This document shows, one piece after another, positions 29,762-39,216 of a stretch of DNA of 64,000 nucleotides. The DNA lies in NCBI RefSeq assembly GCF_007567505.1, contig NZ_CP041783.1, positions 496,001 through 560,000 of the forward strand, written 5' to 3'. Position numbers and translations under genes: made by a program. Every line of letters starts with the position of its first letter. Position 1 is the stretch's first letter. The notes below the pieces were generated by a model that saw nothing but the letters and a program-made list of their open reading frames with translations, was not told the origin of the DNA and did no database searches. Origin of the DNA: Shewanella donghaensis (GTDB lineage: Bacteria; Pseudomonadota; Gammaproteobacteria; Enterobacterales; Shewanellaceae).

Positions 29762-30351
29762 TGAGATTCCTCATTTACTTCTTTCACTTTTACACTGGTA
29801 TCGATTAACGTGATAGGAATCGAAGCCAATTTCCAATCCCAATTCTTTAGGTTTTGTTCTACTGGGATCATATCAATACAATCTACAGGGCAGGGCTCAA
29901 CGCACAAGTCGCAACCTGTGCAATCTTTGGCTATAACGGTATGCATAAGCTTACCTGCACCTAAAATGGCATCTACAGGACAAGCCTGAATACATTTAGT
30001 ACAACCAATACATTCATCTTCTCTGATGTAAGCAACTTTTTTGACAGTTTCTTGAGCTACCGCGTTTAAAGGCTCTGGTTCAACGCCCATTAAACTGGCA
30101 ATCTTTTCCATTGTAGCAGTGCCACCTGGTGGGCATTTATTGACATTGTCTCCGTTAGCAATAGCTTCTGCATATGGTCTGCAACCAGGGTATCCACACT
30201 GGCCACATTGGGTTTGTGGCAGTAATTCTTCCACTTGGTCAATGATAGGGTTGCCTTCAACTTTAAATTTAATTGAGGCATAACCAAGAATTAATCCAAA
30301 TATGAGGGCTAATATTGTTAGTACTGTGACAGCAATTGCGATACTCGACAT
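29755..30351 (-). CDS. rsxB: Electron transport complex subunit RsxB/RnfB
   Basis: 198 residues. An N-terminal membrane helix is followed by the Fe-S domain [16 protein letters not shown] with a fourth Cys in KCPPGG, and two ferredoxin-type motifs, [12 protein letters not shown] and [12 protein letters not shown]. RsxB is the likely entry point or relay for electrons in the complex. It starts 2 bp after rsxA. Confidence 0.96.
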   Translation of the reverse strand: MSSIAIAVTVLTILALIFGLILGYASIKFKVEGNPIIDQVEELLPQTQCGQCGYPGCRPYAEAIANGDNVNKCPPGGTATMEKIASLMGVEPEPLNAVAQETVKKVAYIREDECIGCTKCIQACPVDAILGAGKLMHTVIAKDCTGCDLCVEPCPVDCIDMIPVEQNLKNWDWKLASIPITLIDTSVKVKEVNEESQC

Positions 30352-30353
30352 GT

Positions 30354-30932
30354 TTATTTAACCAGCCCCGCAAACCCCATAAAGGCAAGAGACATCAAGC
30401 CTGCGGTGATCATAGCAATAGCGCCACCTTTAAAAGGAAGTGGTACATCAGCAGCCGCTAAACGTTCACGCATAGCGGAGAACAAGATTAATACTAGCGA
30501 AAATCCGAATGCTGCCCCAAAGCCATACACGGCCGATTGGAGGAAGTTATGATCTTCATTGACGTTCAGTAATGCCACACCAAGAACGGCGCAATTGGTC
30601 GTAATTAGAGGTAAATAAATCCCTAAAGCACGATGCAAAGATGCGCTGGTCTTTTGTACGAGCATTTCAGTAAATTGGACTACAACAGCAATCACGAGAA
30701 TGAAGCTCATGGTTCTCAAATAAGTGATGCCAAAAGGCTCAAGTAAAAACTCATTAGTGAGATAACTCAATATAGAGGCTAAAGTAAGCACAAACGTCGT
30801 CGCCATCGACATACCAATAGCAGATGCAAGCTTGCTCGATACCCCCATAAAAGGGCACAGGCCGAGGAATTTTACTAAAACGAAATTGTTAACCAGCACG
30901 GTGCCAATCAACAGTAAAAGATAGTCTGTCAT
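30354..30932 (-). CDS. rsxA: Electron transport complex subunit RsxA/RnfA
   Basis: 192 residues, six membrane helices, related to RsxE. Conserved [14 protein letters not shown] and [13 protein letters not shown] contain the Cys residues of the membrane iron-sulfur centre shared with RsxE. It is the first gene of rsxABCDGE-nth and has a good promoter directly upstream. Confidence 0.96.
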   Translation of the reverse strand: MTDYLLLLIGTVLVNNFVLVKFLGLCPFMGVSSKLASAIGMSMATTFVLTLASILSYLTNEFLLEPFGITYLRTMSFILVIAVVVQFTEMLVQKTSASLHRALGIYLPLITTNCAVLGVALLNVNEDHNFLQSAVYGFGAAFGFSLVLILFSAMRERLAAADVPLPFKGGAIAMITAGLMSLAFMGFAGLVK

Positions 30933-30976
30933 TACTACACTTTTTCTACTTGAGAATGCTATTAAAGATGAGGGGT

Positions 30977-31005
30977 ATTATCTAAGGTTTATGCTTGATT
31001 AACAA
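30977..31005 (-). promoter_or_regulatory. rsxA: Sigma-70 promoter of the rsx operon
   Basis: On the minus strand TTGTTA, a 17-bp spacer and GATAAT, ending 45 bp before the rsxA ATG. Both hexamers are one or two bases from consensus and the spacing is optimal. It lies just inside the csrD terminator, which fits independent transcription of rsx. Confidence 0.65.
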
Positions 31006-31010
31006 CGGAT

Positions 31011-31040
31011 AAAAAAAAGGGTTATGTAAATAATAACCCT
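31011..31040 (-). terminator. Rho-independent terminator of csrD
   Basis: On the minus strand GGGTTAT/ATAACCC with a 7-base loop is followed by eight T. It begins 31 bp past the csrD stop and separates it from rsxA. Confidence 0.88.
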
Positions 31041-31070
31041 ATTTTGTACTAAAGCTCTTACATTGGTTAT

Positions 31071-32972
31071 TTATTTATCTGTTTTTGCGATGATTTCTGG
31101 TCTAGCAATATAATATCCTTGCAGTCCATCAACGAGTAACTTTTCTAATGCGAGTTTTTCGTCTTGTCGTTCAACCCCTGTCGCAACCACTTTAATGCCT
31201 ATTCTGCGGGAAATATCTACAATCATTCTTACAAAAAATTTGTTGTTATTATTCTGCTCAATGGCATCGCTATAGCTAGTATCCAGTTTTATAACATCTG
31301 GTTTTACTTCTCTAAAAAACTTGAAAGATGAAAAGCCTAAACCGAATTGCTGAATAGCCACTTTTACACCGACTTTGTGCATTTCGTTGACGAAACGTTG
31401 ACTGGCATTGAGGTTGTTCTGCATGCCTGATTCATTGACTTCAAATATTAATCTGGCTGCGACAGTGCGATGACTTGATAAAATGTCTCTTAGCCAAGAG
31501 ACGAACACATCTTGTAAAGCTGAAGATGCGCTTAGGTTTACACCGAAACTACCGGTTAAAGTTGGGTTAGCGCTGAGTATTTGAATACTATGTACTACGA
31601 TCATTTTATCAAGTTCGACATTTAAACCGTGTCGCTCAGCCATCGCAACCACACTGGCAGTGGGTAGGTTAGAGCCTTCGCTGTTGAAGAAGCGTGCAAA
31701 CAATTCTCGATAAACATCAGTTTGGCTATTACATGGCAATATGGGTTGTTGGAAAAATTTAACCCCTTTTCGATTGATTAAGTCGTTAATCGTCACTTTC
31801 CAGTGATCATCTCCTAGCTGTTCGCTACCGTTGAACTTTTCAAGTATGTGGTATTTGTTAGGGCCAGTTGTTTGAGCAATGCTGACAGCTGTGTCAGCTA
31901 ATGTGAGTAACGCATGGGCATCAGAATTATTGTCATAAGGAACTAGACCTGAGTTAGCGATATTATCCGCTTCAACATTTTGAGCGTATTCGTCTAAATT
32001 TCGTTTAAGTTCGATAAGAAATTGTTCGGCTTCTTTTACCGTTATTTCTTTAATGAATAGAGCGAAATCACTGCTTGATACTCGGTAATATTCATTTGTA
32101 CCAAATTTTGAACCTGCGGTTCTTATGCAAGAGGCAATTTTAATTAAGTAGTTATCTCCGGCTTCTCGTCCTTTTAGCTGGTTAATGCTAGATAACTCTG
32201 CTGCTTTAACTATACACAAAACACCAAATTGGCGTTTATCGGAAGCCGTAATTGTTTTGAGGTAATCATTAAATCGACGTCGTGTCGAAAAGCCCGTGAT
32301 GGGGTCTTGATAGGCTGCTTTTGTTAGTTCATCATTTTGTTTATGAAAACTGGCAATACTGGTTTTTAGTTCACCACGGCTTTTTTCTAGGGCTAAACCT
32401 ACAGGTTTCAAAGACCCTTTAAGCTTTGAAGTTTCAACGGCCTGGAAGGATAGATTGGATATATGACTAATATATTCGGAAATGTATTTAATCCCTTGAC
32501 GGTGGCGGTGCATCAGTATTGCAAAACTTAGCATAATAACTAGGTAGGCAATGAAAGTTAAAGTGGCTGCTTTTTCAAAATTGACAAAACTGGTTGTTAT
32601 AACAGATTTAGTACTTAACCTGACTTGCAAACGACCTTCAGGAAATATGTTGCTATGGCTTAATTCTATGTGGAAAATTTCATCTTCAAAATCAGCATCA
32701 TTTTTAGATAAAGTGCCAAAAGTAAAATTGTTATCACTATCTGAATTATGAATATACTGGAAAAACTGAAAGGTAAAAGATTTCGACAATTCGTTATAAA
32801 GCTGTTGACCATTGTCATTCCAATTAGACATTGGTTCTAAATGCTTAATGTAACTTTGCGTGGCAATGTCACCTTGGCGCTGCATTTCTTTTTTTTCAAG
32901 ATCGTAGATACGAAATAGCAATAATCCAAATATGACGAAAAGTACTAACTGGAAAGATTTAGATAAACCCAT
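31071..32972 (-). CDS. csrD: CsrD/MshH-type degenerate GGDEF-EAL protein
   Basis: 633 residues: two membrane helices (about 6-24 and 137-157) around a periplasmic domain, a coiled HAMP-like stretch, then GGDEF and EAL domains. Both enzyme sites are decayed: GGDEF reads SSSDF (about residue 297); the EAL Glu motif is ELFAR; the metal-binding DDFG reads QQFGLGFSSF; and AEGVE reads ATGVERQDE. This fits CsrD, which does not turn over c-di-GMP but directs RNase E decay of the CsrB/C small RNAs in E. coli. The architecture and degeneracy are seen; the CsrD role is inferred. Confidence 0.85.
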   Translation of the reverse strand: MGLSKSFQLVLFVIFGLLLFRIYDLEKKEMQRQGDIATQSYIKHLEPMSNWNDNGQQLYNELSKSFTFQFFQYIHNSDSDNNFTFGTLSKNDADFEDEIFHIELSHSNIFPEGRLQVRLSTKSVITTSFVNFEKAATLTFIAYLVIMLSFAILMHRHRQGIKYISEYISHISNLSFQAVETSKLKGSLKPVGLALEKSRGELKTSIASFHKQNDELTKAAYQDPITGFSTRRRFNDYLKTITASDKRQFGVLCIVKAAELSSINQLKGREAGDNYLIKIASCIRTAGSKFGTNEYYRVSSSDFALFIKEITVKEAEQFLIELKRNLDEYAQNVEADNIANSGLVPYDNNSDAHALLTLADTAVSIAQTTGPNKYHILEKFNGSEQLGDDHWKVTINDLINRKGVKFFQQPILPCNSQTDVYRELFARFFNSEGSNLPTASVVAMAERHGLNVELDKMIVVHSIQILSANPTLTGSFGVNLSASSALQDVFVSWLRDILSSHRTVAARLIFEVNESGMQNNLNASQRFVNEMHKVGVKVAIQQFGLGFSSFKFFREVKPDVIKLDTSYSDAIEQNNNNKFFVRMIVDISRRIGIKVVATGVERQDEKLALEKLLVDGLQGYYIARPEIIAKTDK

Positions 32973-33157
32973 GAATGATCCGTTTCCTGTAATAAATTTT
33001 TGTCACAATATCGAGAGATAAGCGCAATAAAATTAGAAACCTATAAAAATATTAGGAAGATAGTAAATGAAATTGTAGTGTAAAAACGGATAAATGATAA
33101 GGTTTTTTTTTAATACGAAAGGAGATGCACTGAGAATTGAATAGAGATGTAAAATCT

Positions 33158-33233
33158 TGGCTCCCCGGACTGGACTCGAACCAGTGACATACGGATTAAC
33201 AGTCCGCCGTTCTACCAACTGAACTACAGGGGA
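33158..33233 (-). tRNA. tRNA-Asn(GTT), copy 6 of the array
   Basis: 76 nt on the minus strand, TCCCCTGTAGTTCAG... to ...CGGGGAGCCA with CCA encoded. The anticodon loop CTGTTAA gives GTT. It is the promoter-distal copy. Confidence 0.98.
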
Positions 33234-33261
33234 ATTGAAGATTTATATAGTGCTTTAGAAT

Positions 33262-33337
33262 TGGCTCCCCGGACTGGACTCGAACCAGTGACATACGGAT
33301 TAACAGTCCGCCGTTCTACCAACTGAACTACAGGGGA
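33262..33337 (-). tRNA. tRNA-Asn(GTT), copy 5 of the array
   Basis: Identical 76-nt tRNA-Asn with GTT anticodon and encoded CCA; 28 bp separate it from the next copy downstream. Confidence 0.98.
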
Positions 33338-33370
33338 ATCGAATAATTCTATTTGTAACTTAATCTGAAG

Positions 33371-33446
33371 TGGCTCCCCGGACTGGACTCGAACCAGTGA
33401 CATACGGATTAACAGTCCGCCGTTCTACCAACTGAACTACAGGGGA
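33371..33446 (-). tRNA. tRNA-Asn(GTT), copy 4 of the array
   Basis: Identical 76-nt tRNA-Asn with GTT anticodon and encoded CCA; a 33-bp spacer separates it from copy 5. Confidence 0.98.
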
Positions 33447-33474
33447 ATTGATACTTCAAATATTGTGCTTTAAT

Positions 33475-33550
33475 TGGCTCCCCGGACTGGACTCGAACCA
33501 GTGACATACGGATTAACAGTCCGCCGTTCTACCAACTGAACTACAGGGGA
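33475..33550 (-). tRNA. tRNA-Asn(GTT), copy 3 of the array
   Basis: Identical 76-nt tRNA-Asn with GTT anticodon and encoded CCA; a 28-bp spacer separates it from copy 4. Confidence 0.98.
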
Positions 33551-33573
33551 ATTGATTAAAACTAAGATAAAAT

Positions 33574-33649
33574 TGGCTCCCCGGACTGGACTCGAACCAG
33601 TGACATACGGATTAACAGTCCGCCGTTCTACCAACTGAACTACAGGGGA
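33574..33649 (-). tRNA. tRNA-Asn(GTT), copy 2 of the array
   Basis: Identical 76-nt tRNA-Asn with GTT anticodon and encoded CCA; a 23-bp spacer separates it from copy 3. Confidence 0.98.
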
Positions 33650-33688
33650 ATTGCATTTTATCTTTATTCTCGACTTACTTTACTAAAT

Positions 33689-33764
33689 TGGCTCCCCGGA
33701 CTGGACTCGAACCAGTGACATACGGATTAACAGTCCGCCGTTCTACCAACTGAACTACAGGGGA
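33689..33764 (-). tRNA. tRNA-Asn(GTT), copy 1 of the array
   Basis: Identical 76-nt tRNA-Asn with GTT anticodon and encoded CCA. It is the promoter-proximal copy, 35 bp after the -10 box; a 39-bp spacer separates it from copy 2. Confidence 0.98.
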
Positions 33765-33799
33765 ATCGTTTTAGCAATGTATTGCTGAGAACGGAGCGC

Positions 33800-33828
33800 A
33801 TAGTAAAACGCTATGATCAATCAGTCAA
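33800..33828 (-). promoter_or_regulatory. Strong promoter of the tRNA-Asn array
   Basis: On the minus strand TTGACT, a 17-bp spacer and TACTAT, followed directly by GCGCTCCG. The near-consensus boxes with ideal spacing and the GC-rich discriminator are typical of stable-RNA promoters under stringent control. Confidence 0.85.
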
Positions 33829-34964
33829 CTCGAGATATAAAAAAAAGTGAAAAATTAGTGTTAAGTGGTCATCTAATGCACATCGTGAGTTATAAATGGC
33901 CGTTGTGACTGATTTTTAACTGCTACCTTTTCGAATCTAACAATTTCTTTGTATATCTATTACTTAGAATTTGTTTATCTATTGCTTGAAATACTATTAC
34001 AAAGATACGCATGAGACTATATTTTGATCATTATGACTCTAAAAATAAGAATTGCAGATGATGATAGATAAGTATGGTCTTAACTGTGACAGACAATTAA
34101 TAAGGCCTCCTGATTTTTTGCTAGGGTTTATGATTGTTAGAGTAAGTATCTTTTGTCAGTAGTCAAATTTATCACCGTGTGCTGTCATGTATAAATTACT
34201 GCTGATGTGATTAGCATTGATTTCAGCAATTATTAATAGTCAACGTTATGAGTCTCTATAGGTGTTGGGATCAATAGAAGTGATTGTGGCTTTTAAATAA
34301 ATGGTTGAGTTTGGCAATTCCCTAGAATTTTACTATCAAGTAGATAAGCTTGATCCAATCCTAATCTAAAGTACGTATATAGGAAAAGTACTAGGTTTAT
34401 TAATATGTACAATTACTCAGTCTCTTAAATGACTTGCTAAATCTCAGTGTGCTAATGACTGATAACTTACAAATGTAATTTTATTACATGTTACTTATTT
34501 TACGTTTTTATTAAATTGCGACTACCGTGATAGCCCAGTAATATTGGGCTAGAGTGACTTATCCACTAAATCTGTGGATAAGCCTGTGTGTTAGTCTAAA
34601 AATATGCCCTCAAACCCTTACTATCATTGGCACTGACTTAAAATCTACCAATTATCATCTTTCAAAAAAAGTTGTTTTTATTCAGTTGGATGCAAAATGC
34701 AATGCTTTTGTTTTTGTGAGAGTAGTTTAGGTATGTTTAATGTAAGCGAAGACAAATCGAAATTGTGTATTAAATAGCACTATAATGACGGTTTGTGGCG
34801 CTTTTTTATCCAGTTAGGTGATAAAAGTTTCGTTGTAGCAATATTTCATTTTTTCATCGTTAAACTGTAATAAATGTCTGTTATGTCATTTTTATAAAAT
34901 GTGATTCGCAAATTTTATTCGCTTTAGTATAAAATACGCCTTCACCCAAGAAGGATATTACCTC
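33829..34964 (+). other. 1.1-kb non-coding region between the tRNA array and uvrB
   Basis: No ORF of note on either strand. It contains a 6-bp stem hairpin at 34532-34550, a pair of inverted DnaA boxes at 34559-34581, a TATAAT at 34781-34786 that may be a uvrB -10 box (no clear -35), and the string TTTTTTATCCAG at 34802-34813, which matches the right half of the E. coli uvrB LexA site while the left half is absent. Ribosome site AAGAAGGA precedes the uvrB GTG. The remainder is AT-rich with nothing recognised. Confidence 0.6.
34559..34581. promoter_or_regulatory. Inverted pair of DnaA boxes (DARS1-like)
   Basis: TTATCCACT (one mismatch) on the plus strand faces TGTGGATAA, the exact complement of the consensus box TTATCCACA, with 5 bp between. 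Together they form a 9-bp-arm inverted repeat from 34558 to 34582. The position, upstream of uvrB, is where E. coli has the DnaA-reactivating site DARS1. Confidence 0.65.
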
Positions 34965-37004
34965 GTGTCAGAATCGGTTTTTAATCTAGTATCAGACTAT
35001 ACGCCAGCAGGTGACCAACCCACTGCAATTAAACAACTTGTAGATGGCTTAGAAGCAGGCGTGGCTAAACAAACCTTGCTTGGGGTAACTGGCTCTGGAA
35101 AAACGTATACCGTCGCCAATGTTATACAAACATTAGGGCGTCCTACCATTATCATGGCGCCTAATAAAACCCTAGCTGCCCAGCTTTATGGCGAGATGAA
35201 AGAGTTTTTCCCTAATAATGCCGTCGAATATTTTGTTTCTTATTACGACTATTATCAGCCAGAAGCTTATGTGCCTGCTTCAAACACCTTTATCGAAAAA
35301 GATGCATCAGTTAACGCACATATCGAACAAATGCGTTTATCGGCCACTAAAGCACTGCTAGAACGTAAAGATGTTGTCCTTATTGCTTCAGTGTCTGCTA
35401 TCTATGGCTTGGGCGATCCTGAGCTGTATATGAAAATGCTTCTACACTTGCGCCAAGGTGACACCATGGGGCAAAGAGACATCATCACTCGCCTTGGTGA
35501 ACTACAATACACTCGCAATGACATTGATTTACAGCGCGGTACTTTTAGAGTCCGTGGTGAAGTGATTGATGTTTTTCCTGCTGAATCTGAGCGTGATGCC
35601 ATTCGGATTGAATTATTTGACGATGAAATAGAACAGCTGAGTGAATTTGACCCTTTAACTGGCCATGTCACTAAACGTGTAGCTAGAACTACCGTATACC
35701 CTAAAAGCCACTATGTGACGCCTCGAGAGACAATTATTGACGCGACGGAACATATTAAAGAAGAATTAAGAGAGCGGCGTCAGGAGCTATTAGATAACAA
35801 TAAGCTTATTGAAGCACAGAGAATTTCAGAGCGGGTACAATACGATATTGAAATGATGGTTGAGCTGGGGTATTGCTCCGGCATTGAAAACTATTCTCGC
35901 TATTTATCCGGCCGCTCTATTGGTGACGGGCCACCAACGTTATTGGACTATTTACCTGCTAACGGTTTACTCATCATTGATGAATCACACGTCACAGTGC
36001 CACAAATCGGCGCCATGTATAAAGGTGATAGAAGCCGTAAAACAACGTTAGTGGAGTATGGATTTAGATTACCGTCAGCGTTAGATAACCGGCCGCTTAA
36101 ATTTGAAGAGTTTGAGCAGTTAATGCCGCAGACCATATTTGTCTCTGCAACGCCAAGCGATTATGAATTTGAGCAAAGTGATGGCGAAATCGCTGAGCAG
36201 GTTGTAAGACCAACGGGTCTATTAGACCCTGAGTTAGAAGTGCGCCCCGTTGCGATACAAGTGGATGATTTATTATCAGAAATCCCTAAGCGCGTCGCAG
36301 TTAATGAACGTGTGCTAGTGACGACATTAACCAAGCGGATGTCAGAAGATCTAACTGAATATCTTGATGAACATGGTGTGAAAGTTAGATATCTGCATTC
36401 GGATATTGATACCGTTGAGCGAGTTGAGGTTATACGTGATTTAAGGCTCGGTGTTTTCGATGTACTTGTGGGAATTAACTTACTTCGTGAAGGGTTGGAT
36501 ATGCCTGAAGTGTCTTTAGTGTGTATTTTAGACGCTGATAAAGAAGGCTTTTTACGATCAGAGCGGTCACTTATTCAAACCATTGGCCGAGCTGCACGAA
36601 ATATCAACGGTAAAGTGATTCTTTATGCGGATAAAATCACCAAATCTATGGCAAAAGCCATGGAAGAAACCGAACGTCGCCGTACAAAACAGCATGAACA
36701 TAACCTTAAAATTGGTCAGAAACCTAGAGGTGTTGTTAAGAAAATTACTGATGTAATGGACTTAGGGGATCCCCATCGTGGAAACAGTAAACATCAGTAT
36801 ACGGCTTTTGGTAAGGTCGCTGAAACAGCGCCATCATACGGTGATAAAGACACGAAAGTATTGAGTGTTGCTGAACTGGCGAAACAAATTGATGTGCTTG
36901 AAAAGCAAATGCATCAACATGCTCGCGACTTAGAGTTTGAACAAGCTGCCGCTGTTAGAGATGAAGTTAAACAGTTGCGAGATAAAATTATATCGGCAAG
37001 CTAA
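34965..37004 (+). CDS. uvrB: Excinuclease ABC subunit B
   Basis: 679 residues with a GTG start (AAGAAGGA about 8 bases upstream). UvrB is the helicase-fold damage-verification subunit of nucleotide excision repair. Walker A is [12 protein letters not shown] (about residue 40), the beta-hairpin region is [12 protein letters not shown], motif II is LIIDESHVT, motif VI is QTIGRAARN, and the C-terminal UVR helix-pair ([20 protein letters not shown]) binds UvrC. Monocistronic, with a strong terminator after it and no complete LexA box found upstream. Confidence 0.98.
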   Translation: MSESVFNLVSDYTPAGDQPTAIKQLVDGLEAGVAKQTLLGVTGSGKTYTVANVIQTLGRPTIIMAPNKTLAAQLYGEMKEFFPNNAVEYFVSYYDYYQPEAYVPASNTFIEKDASVNAHIEQMRLSATKALLERKDVVLIASVSAIYGLGDPELYMKMLLHLRQGDTMGQRDIITRLGELQYTRNDIDLQRGTFRVRGEVIDVFPAESERDAIRIELFDDEIEQLSEFDPLTGHVTKRVARTTVYPKSHYVTPRETIIDATEHIKEELRERRQELLDNNKLIEAQRISERVQYDIEMMVELGYCSGIENYSRYLSGRSIGDGPPTLLDYLPANGLLIIDESHVTVPQIGAMYKGDRSRKTTLVEYGFRLPSALDNRPLKFEEFEQLMPQTIFVSATPSDYEFEQSDGEIAEQVVRPTGLLDPELEVRPVAIQVDDLLSEIPKRVAVNERVLVTTLTKRMSEDLTEYLDEHGVKVRYLHSDIDTVERVEVIRDLRLGVFDVLVGINLLREGLDMPEVSLVCILDADKEGFLRSERSLIQTIGRAARNINGKVILYADKITKSMAKAMEETERRRTKQHEHNLKIGQKPRGVVKKITDVMDLGDPHRGNSKHQYTAFGKVAETAPSYGDKDTKVLSVAELAKQIDVLEKQMHQHARDLEFEQAAAVRDEVKQLRDKIISAS

Positions 37005-37060
37005 GTTGTTGAATTTTATTAATTGAATTCTAAGATTGCTCATATTGCTAAAATTTGAGC

Positions 37061-37093
37061 ATAAAAAAACGCGCTAATTAGCGCGTTTTTTAT
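37061..37093. terminator. Bidirectional terminator between uvrB and asnS
   Basis: ACGCGCTAATTAGCGCGT is a perfect palindromic stem, preceded by a run of A and followed by a run of T, so it can serve both converging genes. Confidence 0.95.
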
Positions 37094-37127
37094 TAAGCCA
37101 CTCTTAATAATTAATAAGAGTTTATGC

Positions 37128-38528
37128 TTAGAAGTTTGCTGACTTAGGTGCACGTGGGAATGGAATCACGTCACGGATGTTGCTTACGCCCGTTACATAA
37201 GAAACCAAACGCTCAAAGCCTAAACCAAAACCTGCGTGAGGCACTGTGCCGTAACGACGCATGTCACGGTACCACCAGTAATCTTCCTGATCTAAGTTCA
37301 TTTCAGCAAGACGAGCATCAAGTACGTCTAAACGTTCTTCACGCTGTGCGCCGCCAATAATCTCGCCAATACCTGGTGCTAATACATCCATTGCAGCCAC
37401 TGTCTTACCGTCATCATTTAAACGCATGTAGAATGCTTTGATGTCTTTTGGATAGTTTTTAACAACAACAGGTGCTTTGAAATGCTCTTCTGCTAGGTAG
37501 CGTTCGTGCTCTGAATGTAAGTCGATACCCCATTCAACGTCGTACTCAAACTTTTTACCACACGCTTTAAGAATTTCAATCGCATCGGTGTAATCAATTT
37601 GCGCGAAGTCACTGGTTACGAATGCTTCTAAACGTTCAATGGCCGTTTTCTCTACACGTTGTGCGAAGAATTCTAAGTCATCACGACGTTCATCTAACAC
37701 TGCCCTGAAGCAGTATTTAAGCATGTCTTCAGCAAGTTTAGCTGCATCATCTAAATCAGCAAAAGCCACTTCAGGTTCAACCATCCAGAATTCAGCTAAA
37801 TGACGACTTGTATTTGAGTTCTCAGCGCGGAATGTAGGACCAAAAGTATACACTTTTGATAATGCACAAGCATAAGTCTCAGCATTCAATTGACCTGATA
37901 CAGTTAAGAATGATTCTTTGCCGAAAAAGTCTTCGCTGTAATCTACAGTTCCATTGTCGTTACGCGGAAGATTTTCTAAATCTAGTGTCGATACGCGGAA
38001 CATCTCACCAGCACCTTCAGTATCTGAAGCAGTGATAAGCGGTGTAGAAACCCAGATGTAACCTTGTTCATTGTAAAAGCGATGAATCGCTTGAGATAAA
38101 CAGTTACGAACGCGGGCAACAGCACCAATAATATTAGTACGTGGGCGAAGATGGGCTAATTCGCGTAAGTGCTCAATCGAGTGACGCTTAGCAGCCATAG
38201 GGTAAGTGTCAGGATCTTCAACTAAACCTGCAACTTCAACCTTGGTCACTTGCATTTCAAATGCTTGACCTTTACCTGGTGATTCAACCACTTCACCAGT
38301 CATGATCACAGAGCAACCAGCAGTAAGCTTTAGCACTTCATTAGTATAATTTTCTAAATTATTCGGTATAACACCTTGAATAGGATCAAAACATGAACCG
38401 TCGTAAACGGCTAGAAATGAAATACCAGCTTTAGAATCGCGGCGTGAACGAACCCAACCACGGACTGTAACTTGCGAACCAATCGCGAAGTCACCTTTAA
38501 ATACAGAAGCGACAGATGTAATGCTCAT
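37128..38528 (-). CDS. asnS: Asparaginyl-tRNA synthetase
   Basis: 466 residues, normal length. Class IIb synthetase charging tRNA-Asn. The N-terminal anticodon-binding OB-fold ([20 protein letters not shown]), motif 2 region ([20 protein letters not shown]) and motif 3 ([17 protein letters not shown]) are all present. It lies about 3.4 kb from an array of six tRNA-Asn genes, its own substrates; the two units have separate promoters. Confidence 0.98.
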   Translation of the reverse strand: MSITSVASVFKGDFAIGSQVTVRGWVRSRRDSKAGISFLAVYDGSCFDPIQGVIPNNLENYTNEVLKLTAGCSVIMTGEVVESPGKGQAFEMQVTKVEVAGLVEDPDTYPMAAKRHSIEHLRELAHLRPRTNIIGAVARVRNCLSQAIHRFYNEQGYIWVSTPLITASDTEGAGEMFRVSTLDLENLPRNDNGTVDYSEDFFGKESFLTVSGQLNAETYACALSKVYTFGPTFRAENSNTSRHLAEFWMVEPEVAFADLDDAAKLAEDMLKYCFRAVLDERRDDLEFFAQRVEKTAIERLEAFVTSDFAQIDYTDAIEILKACGKKFEYDVEWGIDLHSEHERYLAEEHFKAPVVVKNYPKDIKAFYMRLNDDGKTVAAMDVLAPGIGEIIGGAQREERLDVLDARLAEMNLDQEDYWWYRDMRRYGTVPHAGFGLGFERLVSYVTGVSNIRDVIPFPRAPKSANF

Positions 38529-38755
38529 TGTTGCTTAGTTCTCCAATGAATCAAAGATAAAATAGGGGCTTTATATTACCTTGATATAGGCTTTTCACAA
38601 GCGCAAAAGGGTCTAACTCGCAGTTATTTTCACAACTTTTAACAATCTCTACTGTTATTGCATAAAATTATTAGGCTATAACCGATTTTTGATCAAAAAA
38701 TAGGGTTGTAAGCGTATGATGAAAAGAAGTATTTTAATGCTATAAAAATAATAAA

Positions 38756-38765
38756 GGGGGGGGAG
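38756..38765 (+). promoter_or_regulatory. Ribosome site containing a run of eight G
   Basis: GGGGGGGGAG directly precedes the ATG at 38766. The Shine-Dalgarno function is clear but the eight-G homopolymer is unusual and prone to slippage, which would alter spacing to the start codon. Confidence 0.6.
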
Positions 38766-39101
38766 ATGTCCAAAACTAAGATAATCCAAATTGTATTAAC
38801 CATACTGTCAGTAGCGGGTTGGTCTTTGGCTGTTTACGCTCTGTTAGTTTTCGGTGATGCGCGTCCCGATAGAGCCGTTGGGTATTACATGAGTAAAGGG
38901 GTTGAAGTACGCCTTGATTGGGATCCTGCTCTAACAGTCACGCTTGAGTATGTTATTTGGAGTTGTGCAGCGATTAGTTTTGTTAGTTTAGCGGTAAACT
39001 ACTGGGCGCGTTCAAGGAGCAAAGTCGAATACTGGTATAATATTCCATTGCTATTTACTGCATCTTTAGCTGCTGGTTTATATATTCGTTATGTTGTTTA
39101 A
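38766..39101 (+). CDS. Small three-helix membrane protein, unknown function
   Basis: 111 residues, not recognised as a named family. Three hydrophobic segments are seen: about residues 5-28, 58-78 and 90-109. Between the first two lies a polar loop with GDARPDRAVGYYMSKGVEVR and LDWDP that should be on one side of the membrane. No signal peptide cleavage site. The gene is monocistronic by appearance, diverging from asnS, and has an unusual G8 ribosome site. Confidence 0.75.
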   Translation: MSKTKIIQIVLTILSVAGWSLAVYALLVFGDARPDRAVGYYMSKGVEVRLDWDPALTVTLEYVIWSCAAISFVSLAVNYWARSRSKVEYWYNIPLLFTASLAAGLYIRYVV

Positions 39102-39216
39102 CGTCAAAGTATCTTTTAAACGGCTAATTTTTCAAATTGTTAGTGTTCGCCGTCTTAATTATCAGTTTATTCAAAGAGTTTTTAATATAAGTTTATTATA
39201 GAAAGTTTACTCACAG

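Noticed and set aside
33033..33218. Minus-strand ORF of 61 codons overlapping the last tRNA-Asn gene
   Set aside because: Its N-terminal part is a translation of the tRNA itself; there is no independent support.
33158..33764. Six regularly spaced repeats considered as CRISPR or an integron array
   Set aside because: Each unit folds as a complete tRNA-Asn with encoded CCA.
34558..34582. Hairpin considered as a rho-independent terminator
   Set aside because: No T-run follows on either strand; the arms are DnaA boxes, which explains the symmetry better.
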